DNA of 64,000 nt. Source: NAT127 sp034717695. Its GTDB lineage: Bacteria > Pseudomonadota > Gammaproteobacteria > Pseudomonadales > Porticoccaceae. Made by a program: the position numbers and the translations under genes. The stretch covers positions 1-64,000 of the forward strand of contig JAYELS010000021.1 of assembly GCA_034717695.1 (NCBI GenBank). The letters are read 5' to 3'. The notes beneath the pieces are model-generated. The model saw nothing but the letters and a program-made list of their open reading frames with translations, searched no databases and was not told the origin of the DNA. This document shows, piece after piece, positions 17,399 to 25,777 of the stretch. Numbering within the stretch: position 1 is the first letter of the stretch; the number at the start of each line of letters is the position of its first letter.

Positions 17399-17449
17399 TC
17401 GGCCCGCGCCATTTTTGCCACTGTCAGTCACTTTCCGCCAGGTAATCCC

Positions 17450-18244
17450 ATGAGCCAGTTCCTCCACTACCAGCAACAGGGCCCCATCGCCGTCCTCACC
17501 ATGGACGAGCCGGAGACCCGCAACGCCCTCACCGGCAACAGCGCCATCCCCGAATTGATCGCCGCCTGCGAGCGCATCAACGCCGACACCTCGGTGCGGG
17601 TCGCGATCCTCACCGGCAACGGCCCCGCCTTCAGCGCCGGCGGCAACGTCAAGACCATGCGCAAGTACTTCGACGGCGACGGTATGGACCCGGCGGCCAT
17701 CCGCCGCGAGTACCGGGACGGCATCCAGCGCCTGGCCCTCGCCCTGTACAACCTGGAAGTGCCCCTGATCGCCGCCGTCAATGGCCTCGCCATCGGCGCC
17801 GGCAACGACATCACCTGTATGTGCGATATCCGCATCGCCTCGGAAAACGCCGCCTTTGCCGAGAGCTTCGTCAAGCTCGGCATCGTCCCCGGGGACGGCG
17901 GCGCCTGGCTGCTGCCCCGGGTGGTGGGCCAGTCGAAGGCGGCGGAAATGGCCTTTACCGGCGACATGCTCAAGGCCGACGAGGCCCTCGCCTGCGGGCT
18001 GGTGTCCCGGGTGGTGCCCCACGAGCAACTGATGGGCGAGGCCATGGCCCTCGCCCAGCGCATCGCCAAAAACCCCGGCGAGGCCCTGCGCATGACCAAG
18101 CGCCTGCTGCGGGAGGGCCAGACCAGCACCTTCCCCAACCTCCTGGAGCTGTCCGCCGGGTTCCAGGCGGTGGCCCACAAGTCCGCCCAGCACCGGGAGG
18201 CGGTCATGGCGTTCATCGAGAAACGCGCCCCCCGGTTCGACTGA
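17450..18244 (+). CDS. Enoyl-CoA hydratase/isomerase family protein (second copy)
   Basis: 264-residue crotonase-fold protein. Oxyanion motifs FSAGGNVKTM (61-70) and AVNGLAIGAG (109-118) are present. The two positions that hold glutamates in classical hydratases read Asp120 (GAGNDITCMCD) and Phe140 (AESFVKLGIVPGDGG), so chemistry may differ from simple hydration. It lies downstream of TetR, after a terminator, with a candidate TetR operator in front. The context suggests a role in the same acyl-CoA pathway as region 1; the substrate is unknown. Confidence 0.9.
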   Translation: MSQFLHYQQQGPIAVLTMDEPETRNALTGNSAIPELIAACERINADTSVRVAILTGNGPAFSAGGNVKTMRKYFDGDGMDPAAIRREYRDGIQRLALALYNLEVPLIAAVNGLAIGAGNDITCMCDIRIASENAAFAESFVKLGIVPGDGGAWLLPRVVGQSKAAEMAFTGDMLKADEALACGLVSRVVPHEQLMGEAMALAQRIAKNPGEALRMTKRLLREGQTSTFPNLLELSAGFQAVAHKSAQHREAVMAFIEKRAPRFD

Positions 18245-18334
18245 GGCGCCGGCAGGGCGAGCCACGTTGCTCCCCCGGGCGGGGGCCAGTAAAATCGCCG
18301 CCTTCCGTTTCGAACCCCCAAGGATTCCCGCCCC

Positions 18335-19438
18335 ATGAAAACCTACAAGATCGCCATTCTCGCCGGTGACGGCATCGGCCCCGAAATCATGCGCGAGGCC
18401 ATCAAGGTCTTCAAACTGGTGGAGGAGCGCAACGATGTGCGCTTCGAGCTGCTGGAGGCGGCGTTCGGCGGCCAGGCCTACTTCGACCACGGCCACCCCT
18501 TCCCCGACGAGACCAAGGCGATCTGCGACGCGGCGGACGCCATCATCAAGGGCCCCATTGGCCTTAGCCACGAGGAATCCCAGAAGATCCCCGTGGACAT
18601 GCAGCCAGAGCGCGGCGCCCTGCTGCCCCTCCGCGCCCGCTACAACACCTACGCCAACTTCCGCCCGGTGTACCTACCCAAGGCCATCGCCGGCTTCTCC
18701 CCCTTGAAGGCGGAGATCGTCGGCGAGGGCATCGACATCATCATGGTGCGGGAGCTGGTGGGGGGCCTGTATTTCGGCCACAAGGAGTCCGGCGTCAACG
18801 ACAAGGGCCTGCGCTACGTCAGGGAAGTGCTGGAGTACGACGAGGCGCAGATCCGCCAGATCCTCCACGAGGGTTTCAAGCTCGCCCGCCGCCGCAAGAA
18901 GGTGCTGCACAATATCCACAAGAGCAACGTGCTGAAATCCAGCGTGCTGTGGAACGAGATCGTCGCCGAGCTGGCGCCGGAATACCCGGACGTCAAAGTG
19001 ATCCACATGCTGGTGGACGCCGCCGCCACCCACCTGTGCCTGAACCCCACCCAGTTCGACGTGATGGTGATGGAAAACATGTTCGGCGATATCCTGAGCG
19101 ACCAGGGGGGCGGCATCCTCGGCTCCCTGGGCCTCATGCCCTCCGCCTGCCTGGGCCCGGAAAAGGCCTACTACGAGCCCTCCCACGGCTCGGCCCCGGA
19201 CATCGCGGGCAAGGGCATCGCCAACCCCTACTCCATGATCGGCTCCGTGGCGATGATGCTGGAGATGAGCTTCGGCATGGAGAAGGAAGCCCAGAACGTC
19301 TGGGCGGCGATGCAGGGCGTGTTCGCCGACGGCTTCTCCACCCCCGACCTGTCCCGGGGCGGCAGCGCCGAGCTGATCACCACCGCCGCCTTCGGCGACA
19401 GGGTGGTGGAAAAACTGCGGGCCATGCCCCGGGTTTGA
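18335..19438 (+). CDS. Isopropylmalate/isocitrate dehydrogenase family protein (LeuB-like)
   Basis: 367-residue metal-dependent decarboxylating beta-hydroxyacid dehydrogenase. Visible are ILAGDGIGPEI at the N-terminus, the ELVGGLYFG loop, the metal-binding run DVMVMENMFGDILSDQ, and EPSHGSAPDIAGKGIANP near the end. It most resembles 3-isopropylmalate dehydrogenase, but the substrate region is unusual (GHKESGVNDKG in place of the normal GKPKG-type loop, and KKVLHNIHKSNVLKSS). It faces a LeuA/CimA-type synthase across a shared terminator, so leucine or isoleucine (citramalate) synthesis is likely. LeuB, a homoisocitrate-type or tartrate-type enzyme are alternatives. Confidence 0.85.
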   Translation: MKTYKIAILAGDGIGPEIMREAIKVFKLVEERNDVRFELLEAAFGGQAYFDHGHPFPDETKAICDAADAIIKGPIGLSHEESQKIPVDMQPERGALLPLRARYNTYANFRPVYLPKAIAGFSPLKAEIVGEGIDIIMVRELVGGLYFGHKESGVNDKGLRYVREVLEYDEAQIRQILHEGFKLARRRKKVLHNIHKSNVLKSSVLWNEIVAELAPEYPDVKVIHMLVDAAATHLCLNPTQFDVMVMENMFGDILSDQGGGILGSLGLMPSACLGPEKAYYEPSHGSAPDIAGKGIANPYSMIGSVAMMLEMSFGMEKEAQNVWAAMQGVFADGFSTPDLSRGGSAELITTAAFGDRVVEKLRAMPRV

Positions 19439-19479
19439 CGTCCGGCGCCCCTGGCGCGGATTGGCAAACAATGCAAAGC

Positions 19480-19508
19480 AAAAGGCCGGGGCGATTCCCC
19501 GGCCTTTT
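19480..19508. terminator. Bidirectional rho-independent terminator
   Basis: Perfect 12-bp stem (AAAAGGCCGGGG with CCCCGGCCTTTT) and a 5-base loop, ending in T-runs in both directions. It sits between the convergent LeuB-like gene and the synthase gene. Confidence 0.92.
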
Positions 19509-19534
19509 TAGTGGCACAAGCGCCCTGAGCGACC

Positions 19535-21079
19535 CTACAGGGTCATCTCGTGGAGCTGCATATTGATGATACGCAGGGTCGCCAGCACCGCGGCGAACAC
19601 CTGGTTGGCGTGGACCCCCCGGGTCTTGACCTTGCGGTTGCCCGCCAGCCGCCAGGTGACGATGCACTCGGTGAGGGCGCTGGTGTGGCCACCCTTGGGG
19701 ATCTTCACCTCGTAGTCCACCAGGTCCGGCAGGGTGACCCCCTTGTCGGAGAGAATCGACTGGATGGCGTTGATGAAGGCATCGAAGCCGCCGTTGCCCT
19801 CGCCACTGGCACTGTACACCTTGCCCTGCAACTCCACCTCGATGTCCACCCGGGAGCTCTGGTTGAGACGGCTGTTGATCTCGCAGTCCAGCAGGCGAAT
19901 ATGCTTGTAATCCTTGCTCTCCATTACATCGGCGATGATGAAGGGCAGATCGTCGAGGGTGATCTGGTGCTTGGAATCCCCCATCTTGACGATCCGCGCC
20001 AGCACCTTGGCCTGGTTCTCCGGGGACAGGGTGATACCGAGGGCCTCGAGGTTCTTGAGCAGGGAGGCCTTGCCGCTCATCTTGCCGAGGGCGTAGCTGC
20101 GGGTGCGGCCGAAGCGCTCCGGGGTGAGCTTGCTGACGTACAGCCCGCCCTTGCGGTCACCGTCGGCGTGAATTCCCGCGGTCTGGGTGAAGACGTCGGC
20201 GCCAACGATGGGAGCGTTGCCGGCGATCCACTTGCCGGAAAAATTCTCCACCATCTTGCTGACCTTCATGATGTTGCTTTCGTCGATGGACAGGGCCATG
20301 CCCATCTTGTCCCGCAGCACCACCGCCACCTCGGCGAGGGAGGCGTTGCCCGCCCGCTCCCCCAGGCAGTTGACGGTGCAGTGGATGGACGACACCCCGG
20401 CGCGCACCGCCGCCATCACATTGGCCACGGCGAGGCCGTAGTCGTTGTGGGGGTGAAAGTCGAAGCGCACCCCGGGGTAGCGGGCGATCATGTCGGAGAG
20501 GCTGGCGTACACCTCGTCGGGGGCCATCACCCCCAGGGTATCCGGCAGCATCACATGGCTGATGCCGATGTCGCGGATCCGGTCCATCAGGCCGTAGACG
20601 TAGTCGCGGCTGTCCCGGTAGCCGTTGGACCAGTCCTCCAGGTAGACATTGACGGCAAGCCCCCGGGACAGGGCATGGGCCACCGTCAGGTGGATGCCCT
20701 CGACGTGCTCGTCGAGGGTCATGCCCAGCTGTTCGCGGCAGTGTTTCTCGCTGCCCTTGGTGAGCAGGTTGATGACCCGCCCGCCGGTGTCGACGATCCA
20801 GTCGACACTGCGTTTATGGTCGACGAAGCCGAGCACTTCGATGCGGCCGTCGAGGCCCTCGTCCCTGGCCCAGGCGTTGATGGCGGCCACCGCGCGCTTC
20901 TCACCCTCGGACACGCCGGCGGAGGCCACCTCGATGCGGTCGATGTTGAGGGACTTGAGCAGAGCCTTGGCGATGGCGGCCTTCTCCTCGGCGGAAAAGG
21001 ACACGCCCTGGGTTTGCTCCCCGTCCCGGAGGGTGGTGTCCATCAGCTGGATATGTCGGGATTCGGTCATGGTTGCCAT
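19535..21079 (-). CDS. 2-isopropylmalate synthase / (R)-citramalate synthase family protein
   Basis: 514-residue HMGL-like synthase. The catalytic TIM-barrel opens with LMDTTLRDGEQTQGVSFS, and the metal-site segment DFHPHNDYGLAVAN and NCLGERAGNASLAE are clear. The C-terminal LeuA-type allosteric domain (about 400-514) includes VEVELQGKVYSASGEGNGG. It condenses acetyl-CoA with a 2-oxoacid. Overall it resembles the CimA/LeuA2 branch rather than classical LeuA; substrate (2-ketoisovalerate or pyruvate) cannot be fixed from sequence. Start 21079 or 21070 (MTESRH) are both possible. It converges on the LeuB-like gene. Confidence 0.88.
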   Translation of the reverse strand: MATMTESRHIQLMDTTLRDGEQTQGVSFSAEEKAAIAKALLKSLNIDRIEVASAGVSEGEKRAVAAINAWARDEGLDGRIEVLGFVDHKRSVDWIVDTGGRVINLLTKGSEKHCREQLGMTLDEHVEGIHLTVAHALSRGLAVNVYLEDWSNGYRDSRDYVYGLMDRIRDIGISHVMLPDTLGVMAPDEVYASLSDMIARYPGVRFDFHPHNDYGLAVANVMAAVRAGVSSIHCTVNCLGERAGNASLAEVAVVLRDKMGMALSIDESNIMKVSKMVENFSGKWIAGNAPIVGADVFTQTAGIHADGDRKGGLYVSKLTPERFGRTRSYALGKMSGKASLLKNLEALGITLSPENQAKVLARIVKMGDSKHQITLDDLPFIIADVMESKDYKHIRLLDCEINSRLNQSSRVDIEVELQGKVYSASGEGNGGFDAFINAIQSILSDKGVTLPDLVDYEVKIPKGGHTSALTECIVTWRLAGNRKVKTRGVHANQVFAAVLATLRIINMQLHEMTL

Positions 21080-21130
21080 CGTGCTCGAGGGTCGGTTGGC
21101 GGCCCAGGGGCCCACCGGAAAAGCCCAGTA

Positions 21131-22378
21131 TTATCCCCACTTGTGCGCCGGGAGTCCATTTGTTGTCCGGTGCGGGGCAAAGGGTTGCCAGCGGGTCATG
21201 GCCCAGAACAGGGGCAACAGGTAGGCCAGCATCATCGCCGAGGGGGTGACGAAAAAGTTCTCCCCATCCACCACGAAGGCCAGCTGCATGGGTATCAGCA
21301 GGCAGGCCCAGAGCCAGTCCCGGGGCTCGCGGCACCAGTCCGCGGCCAGCCGCCACAGACAGCCCAGGTAGAGGGCAAGGGCCACCAGGCCTCCTTGGAA
21401 CAGGGTGTTGAGGTAGAGGCTGTGGTAGTGGTTCTGAACGATGCCCTCGGCGACGGTGCGGGTCGATGCCGACAGGCCATGCCCCGCCAGCAGGTGCAGG
21501 GGGGACTCCAGGGCGCGGTCGAGGGCGTTGCGCCAGATCGCCAGGCGGAAGGAGCCGCCGCGCTCCAGGCTGTCGGCGAGGATCTCCCGCCACTCCGGGA
21601 ACAACAGCGCCGCTGCCGCCGCCAACAGGGGCAGCGCCGCGAGCCACAGCCACCAGCGCCGCGGGCGATGGTGCCACAGCACCATGGCGATGCCGAGGAT
21701 CGCCGCGAGCCAGGCGGAGCGGGCCTGGGTCCACAGCATCACCAGGGCACACAACAGCCCCCCCAGCAGGTACAGGGGCGCGCGGCGCGCACCCGTCGCC
21801 AGGGCGCCGTGGGCGCAGGCGATCGACAGCACCGCCATCATCCAGCCGGTGAAAATACTGATGGTGAGCACCCCCCGGGTATAGAAGTGGGAGCGCTCCA
21901 CACCGGGGTGCAGGGCGGCGAGGGTGGCCGGCGAACCGGGCCAGGCGACGAGGACCAAGGCCGCCGCGGCGATACCCGCCACCAGGTAGAGGCGAAGGAT
22001 GCGGGGCTGCCAGTCCGGCCGCTGGCGCGCCACCAGGAACACCAGCACCAGCAGGGTGAGCACCTGAAGGCCCCGCTGGAGGATCTTCCAGTCCGCCGCC
22101 GAGGCGCCGTCCCAGAGCAGGCTCAAACCCAGCCAGGCCATCAGCAGCAGGAACCAGCGGGCCGGGCCGTTGGCCCACAGCGCACGCAGGTCCCCACGCC
22201 CAAGGCAAAACAGCACCGCGAGAAAGACCGGCCCGCGCAACACATTGACCACGCCGGTGCGGCTCTCAAGGGTGAGTGCAAGCACCAGGAACAGGGCCAG
22301 CAGCCAGGGGAGGTGGCGCTCCCGCAGGGCGAGGCGCCAGTGCCCGAGGGTTGCGAGGGCGGTGGCGAGGGCCGCCAT
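21131..22378 (-). CDS. O-antigen ligase/polymerase family membrane protein (Wzy_C)
   Basis: 415 residues, strongly hydrophobic, with about ten predicted transmembrane segments and one periplasmic loop. The loop holds the family signature around IVQNHYHSLYLNTLFQGG (residues ~310-330) and R-rich segments (TQARSAWLAAILG). Members link or polymerise lipid-linked glycans on the periplasmic side of the inner membrane. Its start overlaps the stop of the upstream WbpM-like gene (TGATG), so the two are translationally coupled. Whether it is a ligase (WaaL) or polymerase (Wzy) is not decidable from sequence. Confidence 0.85.
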   Translation of the reverse strand: MAALATALATLGHWRLALRERHLPWLLALFLVLALTLESRTGVVNVLRGPVFLAVLFCLGRGDLRALWANGPARWFLLLMAWLGLSLLWDGASAADWKILQRGLQVLTLLVLVFLVARQRPDWQPRILRLYLVAGIAAAALVLVAWPGSPATLAALHPGVERSHFYTRGVLTISIFTGWMMAVLSIACAHGALATGARRAPLYLLGGLLCALVMLWTQARSAWLAAILGIAMVLWHHRPRRWWLWLAALPLLAAAAALLFPEWREILADSLERGGSFRLAIWRNALDRALESPLHLLAGHGLSASTRTVAEGIVQNHYHSLYLNTLFQGGLVALALYLGCLWRLAADWCREPRDWLWACLLIPMQLAFVVDGENFFVTPSAMMLAYLLPLFWAMTRWQPFAPHRTTNGLPAHKWG

Positions 22379-24336
22379 CAGCCGGCGGCCTCCGGCTGGT
22401 AACCGATCTCGGGGCGGGCGAGAAGGCTCTTGATCGCCCCGCTGTCGTCGGCCGCGAAGGCCGCTTCCACCGCCAGCAGCAGGGCCTTGAGTTCGTCCCA
22501 GGGGATCACCTGCTCGCTGGCCCGCCAGATCTTGGGGTGACCGGTGGGCACGGCGGTGTCGTCGATCAGGAGTTCCTCGTAGAGCTTTTCCCCCGGACGG
22601 ATGCCGGTGTAGCGGATCTCGATATCCCCATCGGGGCGGGCGGCGTCCCTCACCGAGAGGCCCGAAAGATGCACCAGCCGCCGCGCCAGGTCGTCGATCT
22701 TCACCGGATCCCCCATCTCCAGGATGAATACGTCGCCACCCTCGCTCAGGGCACTGGCCTGGAGCACCAGCTCCGCCGCCTCGGGAATGGTCATGAAATA
22801 ACGGGTCACCTCCGGGTGGGTGACGGTGACCGGCCCACCGGCGCGGATCTGGGCGCGGAAGCGGGGAATCACCGAGCCGGAGGAATCGAGCACATTGCCA
22901 AAGCGCACCATGGTAAAACGGGTGCGGTTGGCGAGGCGCGCCCCCTCCCCCACCGGCAGGCCAGCGAAATCCGCCAGGGGCTCCCGGGCCAGGGCCTGCA
23001 GCACCAGCTCGGCGAGGCGCTTGGTGACCCCCATGATGTTGGTGGGGCGCACCGCCTTGTCGGTGGAGACCAGCACGAAACGCGCCACCCCCTCGGCGAT
23101 GGCCGCTTCCGCCGCCATCAGGGTGCCCTGGACGTTGTTGACGAATCCCCGGTAGCCGTTGTGTTCCACCAGGGGAACATGCTTGTAGGCGGCGGCGTGG
23201 TACAGGGTGTGGACACCGTGGCGGCGGCACAGCCCTCGGCACAGCCCCGGGTCGGTGACCGAGCCGAGCACCGCCTCCACCTCCACCGCCGCATCCAGCA
23301 CGGCGGCGGCCTGCTCCAGCTCGCTGGCGATGGCATAGAGGTGGTATTCGCTGTGGTCGAGCAATACCAGCTTGCGGGGGCGGTGGCGAAAGATCTGTCG
23401 GCACAGCTCGGTGCCGATGGAGCCGCCGGCGCCGGTCACCAGGATCGATTGGCCGGCGATGGCGGCACCGAGCAGCGCCGGGTCGGCGGGCACCGGTTCG
23501 CGGCCGAGGATATCGGCCACGTCCACCTCGCGAATATCCTCCACCTTGACCAGCCCCTGAGCCAGCTCATCCATGGCCGGCACCGATGCCACCTGGACAT
23601 CCAGGGGCTCCAGGAAGCGAATGATCTGCTGGCGACGATGGCGGGTGGCGGAGGGCATGGCGAGCATCACCTCGCCGATGCCCATGGTATCGATCAACGC
23701 CGCCAGGTCTCCGGGGCCGTACACCTTGATGCCCGCCACCCACTGGCCCTGCAGGGCCGGGTCGTCGTCGACAAAGGCCACCGGCCGGAAGCGACGCCCC
23801 CGGGCCAGCGCCCCCGCCAGCTGTCGACCCGCCTCGCCGGCGCCGTAGATCGCCACCGCCGTGCCGCGCCGCTTCTTGCCCCGCTGCCAGCCGGCGAGGT
23901 CCATCACCACCGACGACAGGGAGCTGCCGTGCAGCCAGCGACTGGCGATGACCCGGGAGGACGTCAGGGCGAGGATGCTGAACGCCCAGAACATCACCAG
24001 CACGCTGCGGGGCAGCTGGGGCTGCACCGGCACCATGAAGAACACCAGCAGCACCAGCAGCGACGCAAAGGTGAGCCCGCGGGCAAGGACGCCAATGATT
24101 TCGGGGCCGGCGTGGCGGGTGATGGAACCGTACAGTTCGAGGCGGACCAGGAAGGCCAGCACGCACAGGGGTGTCACCAGGAAGACGGGCCAGTAACCGC
24201 CGACAAGATCGAGGGCCGGCCAGCCGAGGCGCAGGTAAAACGCCGCCAGCAGGCAGCACTCCACAATCACCAGGTCATTGGCGATCAGGATCAGCCGCTT
24301 GAACGGGCGAGGCAGGTGAAGCAGGAACTGTCGCAA
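22378..24336 (-). CDS. Membrane-bound nucleotide-sugar 4,6-dehydratase/epimerase (WbpM/CapD family)
   Basis: 652 residues. The N-terminal part has four transmembrane helices (about 15-120). A first Rossmann domain follows (AVAIYGAGEAGRQL near 165), then the catalytic SDR-like domain beginning VTGAGGSIGTELCRQI (~315). The catalytic STDKAVRPTNIMGVTK segment has Met in place of the SDR Tyr (Ser-Met-Lys triad), the hallmark of UDP-GlcNAc C6-dehydratases such as WbpM/FlaA1-type proteins. The product would feed 6-deoxy-HexNAc sugars such as QuiNAc or FucNAc into surface glycans. It is the first gene of a two-gene leftward unit with the O-antigen ligase-like gene. Confidence 0.92.
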   Translation of the reverse strand: MRQFLLHLPRPFKRLILIANDLVIVECCLLAAFYLRLGWPALDLVGGYWPVFLVTPLCVLAFLVRLELYGSITRHAGPEIIGVLARGLTFASLLVLLVFFMVPVQPQLPRSVLVMFWAFSILALTSSRVIASRWLHGSSLSSVVMDLAGWQRGKKRRGTAVAIYGAGEAGRQLAGALARGRRFRPVAFVDDDPALQGQWVAGIKVYGPGDLAALIDTMGIGEVMLAMPSATRHRRQQIIRFLEPLDVQVASVPAMDELAQGLVKVEDIREVDVADILGREPVPADPALLGAAIAGQSILVTGAGGSIGTELCRQIFRHRPRKLVLLDHSEYHLYAIASELEQAAAVLDAAVEVEAVLGSVTDPGLCRGLCRRHGVHTLYHAAAYKHVPLVEHNGYRGFVNNVQGTLMAAEAAIAEGVARFVLVSTDKAVRPTNIMGVTKRLAELVLQALAREPLADFAGLPVGEGARLANRTRFTMVRFGNVLDSSGSVIPRFRAQIRAGGPVTVTHPEVTRYFMTIPEAAELVLQASALSEGGDVFILEMGDPVKIDDLARRLVHLSGLSVRDAARPDGDIEIRYTGIRPGEKLYEELLIDDTAVPTGHPKIWRASEQVIPWDELKALLLAVEAAFAADDSGAIKSLLARPEIGYQPEAAG

Positions 24337-24412
24337 TGCCCTTTACCTTGTTATTTTGCCCCGCAAAGCCCAGGGCGGCCCGCGCCGTAGTACACCGGGC
24401 GGGCCGCGCCGG

Positions 24413-25774
24413 TCAGGAATCCGTCGCCAGCCAGTCGTTGATCTCCGCCACCTTGGCCGGCGCATCGCTGCCGGCGGTGCGGTACAGGTTCATACCCTGC
24501 ACCATCAGGTCGTAATAGGCCTGGCGATAATCCCGCTGGGCACCGTAGAGGTTCTCGGCGGCGTCGAGCACATCCACCACGGTCACGGTGCCGTACTGAT
24601 AGCCCTTCTGCCGGGCCTCGTAGGATTTTTCCGCCGAGGCCACCGCCTTGCGGGTGGCGACCACCCGCTCACTGGCGCTCTGGGCATTGAGGAAAGCCTC
24701 GCGGATCTGCTTGCGCAGGCCCCGCTCCACCTCCTCCATCTGCTGGGTGGTGAGACGCAACCGGGCGCGGGCCTCCGCCACCTGGGCGCTGACCTGCCCG
24801 CCACTGAACAGGGGAACGTTGAGGTTCAGCGCCGCCACATAGACTTCGTTGGTGGGCACCTGGGCGTTTTCGTAGCCGATGTCACTCTTCTGGGCGAGCA
24901 ACTGGAGGTTCGCGGTGGGGTGGCGCCCGCCCTTCGCCTGGCGCAGACCGGCCTCCGCCGCCTTTACCGACAGCCGCGCGGCCTGCAGGGCGCTGTTGTC
25001 GTTGAGGCCCCGCTCGATCCAGGGATCGGGGGAGCTCAGTTCCCAGTCGACGAAGATCTGTTCCCGCAGCGGCGCCAGGGGCTCGGCAACTTCCCGGCCG
25101 ACCATCTCCGACATGGCCTCCCGGGTCAGCTTGACCTGGTTGCGGGCACTCAGCTCCTCGGTGCGCAGCCGGTCGACCCGGGCCTCCACCTCCAGCACGT
25201 CGGTGATCATCGCCAGCTGGCGCTCGAAGCGGGCCTTGATCTGGCTGTACTGCTTCTCGGCGGCTTCCCGCTCCGCCACCACGAAGCGCAGGTTGTCCTC
25301 GGCGGCGAGCACCTTGGTATAGCGCTCCACCAGGTCGACGGTGATCAGGTTCTCGGTGTCCTCGAAGCGGGCGGCGTACTGGTCCGCCTCGTTGCGGGCG
25401 GCGCGGTAGCCCTCCCACTGGGGTTTGTTGTAGAGGGACTGGGTGAGGCTGAAACTGTATTTCTCGCCATCGTAGTATTCGCGCAGGTAATCGCCCCCGG
25501 TGCCCGGGCTCTCCCGCCCGGTGCGGGTGCCCTGGGCGGTGCCGCTCACCTGGGGCAGCAGGGCGCCGCGCCGGTACTTCTCACGGGCCTGGTAGATGTC
25601 CGCCTCGGCATCGGCAGCCATCAGGCGGGGGTCGGACCCGAGTGCCTCGGTGTAGAGTTCAACCAGATCGGAACTCTCGGCAAAGGCCCCGAGGGACAGG
25701 GTAAGGGCCAGGGGCAGGACGGCAAGCCGCAGGCGTCCGCCCGCTGGCTTGCCCGTGCATCGCGCAATTGCCAT
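24413..25774 (-). CDS. TolC-family outer-membrane channel of a type I secretion system
   Basis: 453 residues with a signal peptide (cleavage probably after SLGAFA, about residue 32). The TolC/TprD-type coiled-coil repeat architecture has two halves rich in Ala/Glu/Gln, with the YDVLDAAENLYGAQRDYRQAYYDLM-like helix near the C-terminus (residues ~395-425). It forms the outer-membrane and periplasmic tunnel. It is third of the operon ABC-MFP-OMP, 3 bp after the membrane-fusion gene. A GC-rich 9-bp stem-loop follows it at about 24371-24408 without a T-run. Confidence 0.92.
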   Translation of the reverse strand: MAIARCTGKPAGGRLRLAVLPLALTLSLGAFAESSDLVELYTEALGSDPRLMAADAEADIYQAREKYRRGALLPQVSGTAQGTRTGRESPGTGGDYLREYYDGEKYSFSLTQSLYNKPQWEGYRAARNEADQYAARFEDTENLITVDLVERYTKVLAAEDNLRFVVAEREAAEKQYSQIKARFERQLAMITDVLEVEARVDRLRTEELSARNQVKLTREAMSEMVGREVAEPLAPLREQIFVDWELSSPDPWIERGLNDNSALQAARLSVKAAEAGLRQAKGGRHPTANLQLLAQKSDIGYENAQVPTNEVYVAALNLNVPLFSGGQVSAQVAEARARLRLTTQQMEEVERGLRKQIREAFLNAQSASERVVATRKAVASAEKSYEARQKGYQYGTVTVVDVLDAAENLYGAQRDYRQAYYDLMVQGMNLYRTAGSDAPAKVAEINDWLATDS

Positions 25775-25777
25775 GGA

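Noticed and set aside
19550..22402. A 950-codon rightward open frame
   Set aside because: Antisense to the synthase and O-antigen ligase-like genes, with composition typical of shadow frames.
24371..24408. GC-rich inverted repeat after the TolC-like gene
   Set aside because: A 9-bp stem exists, but no T-run follows in either direction, so it is not called a terminator.
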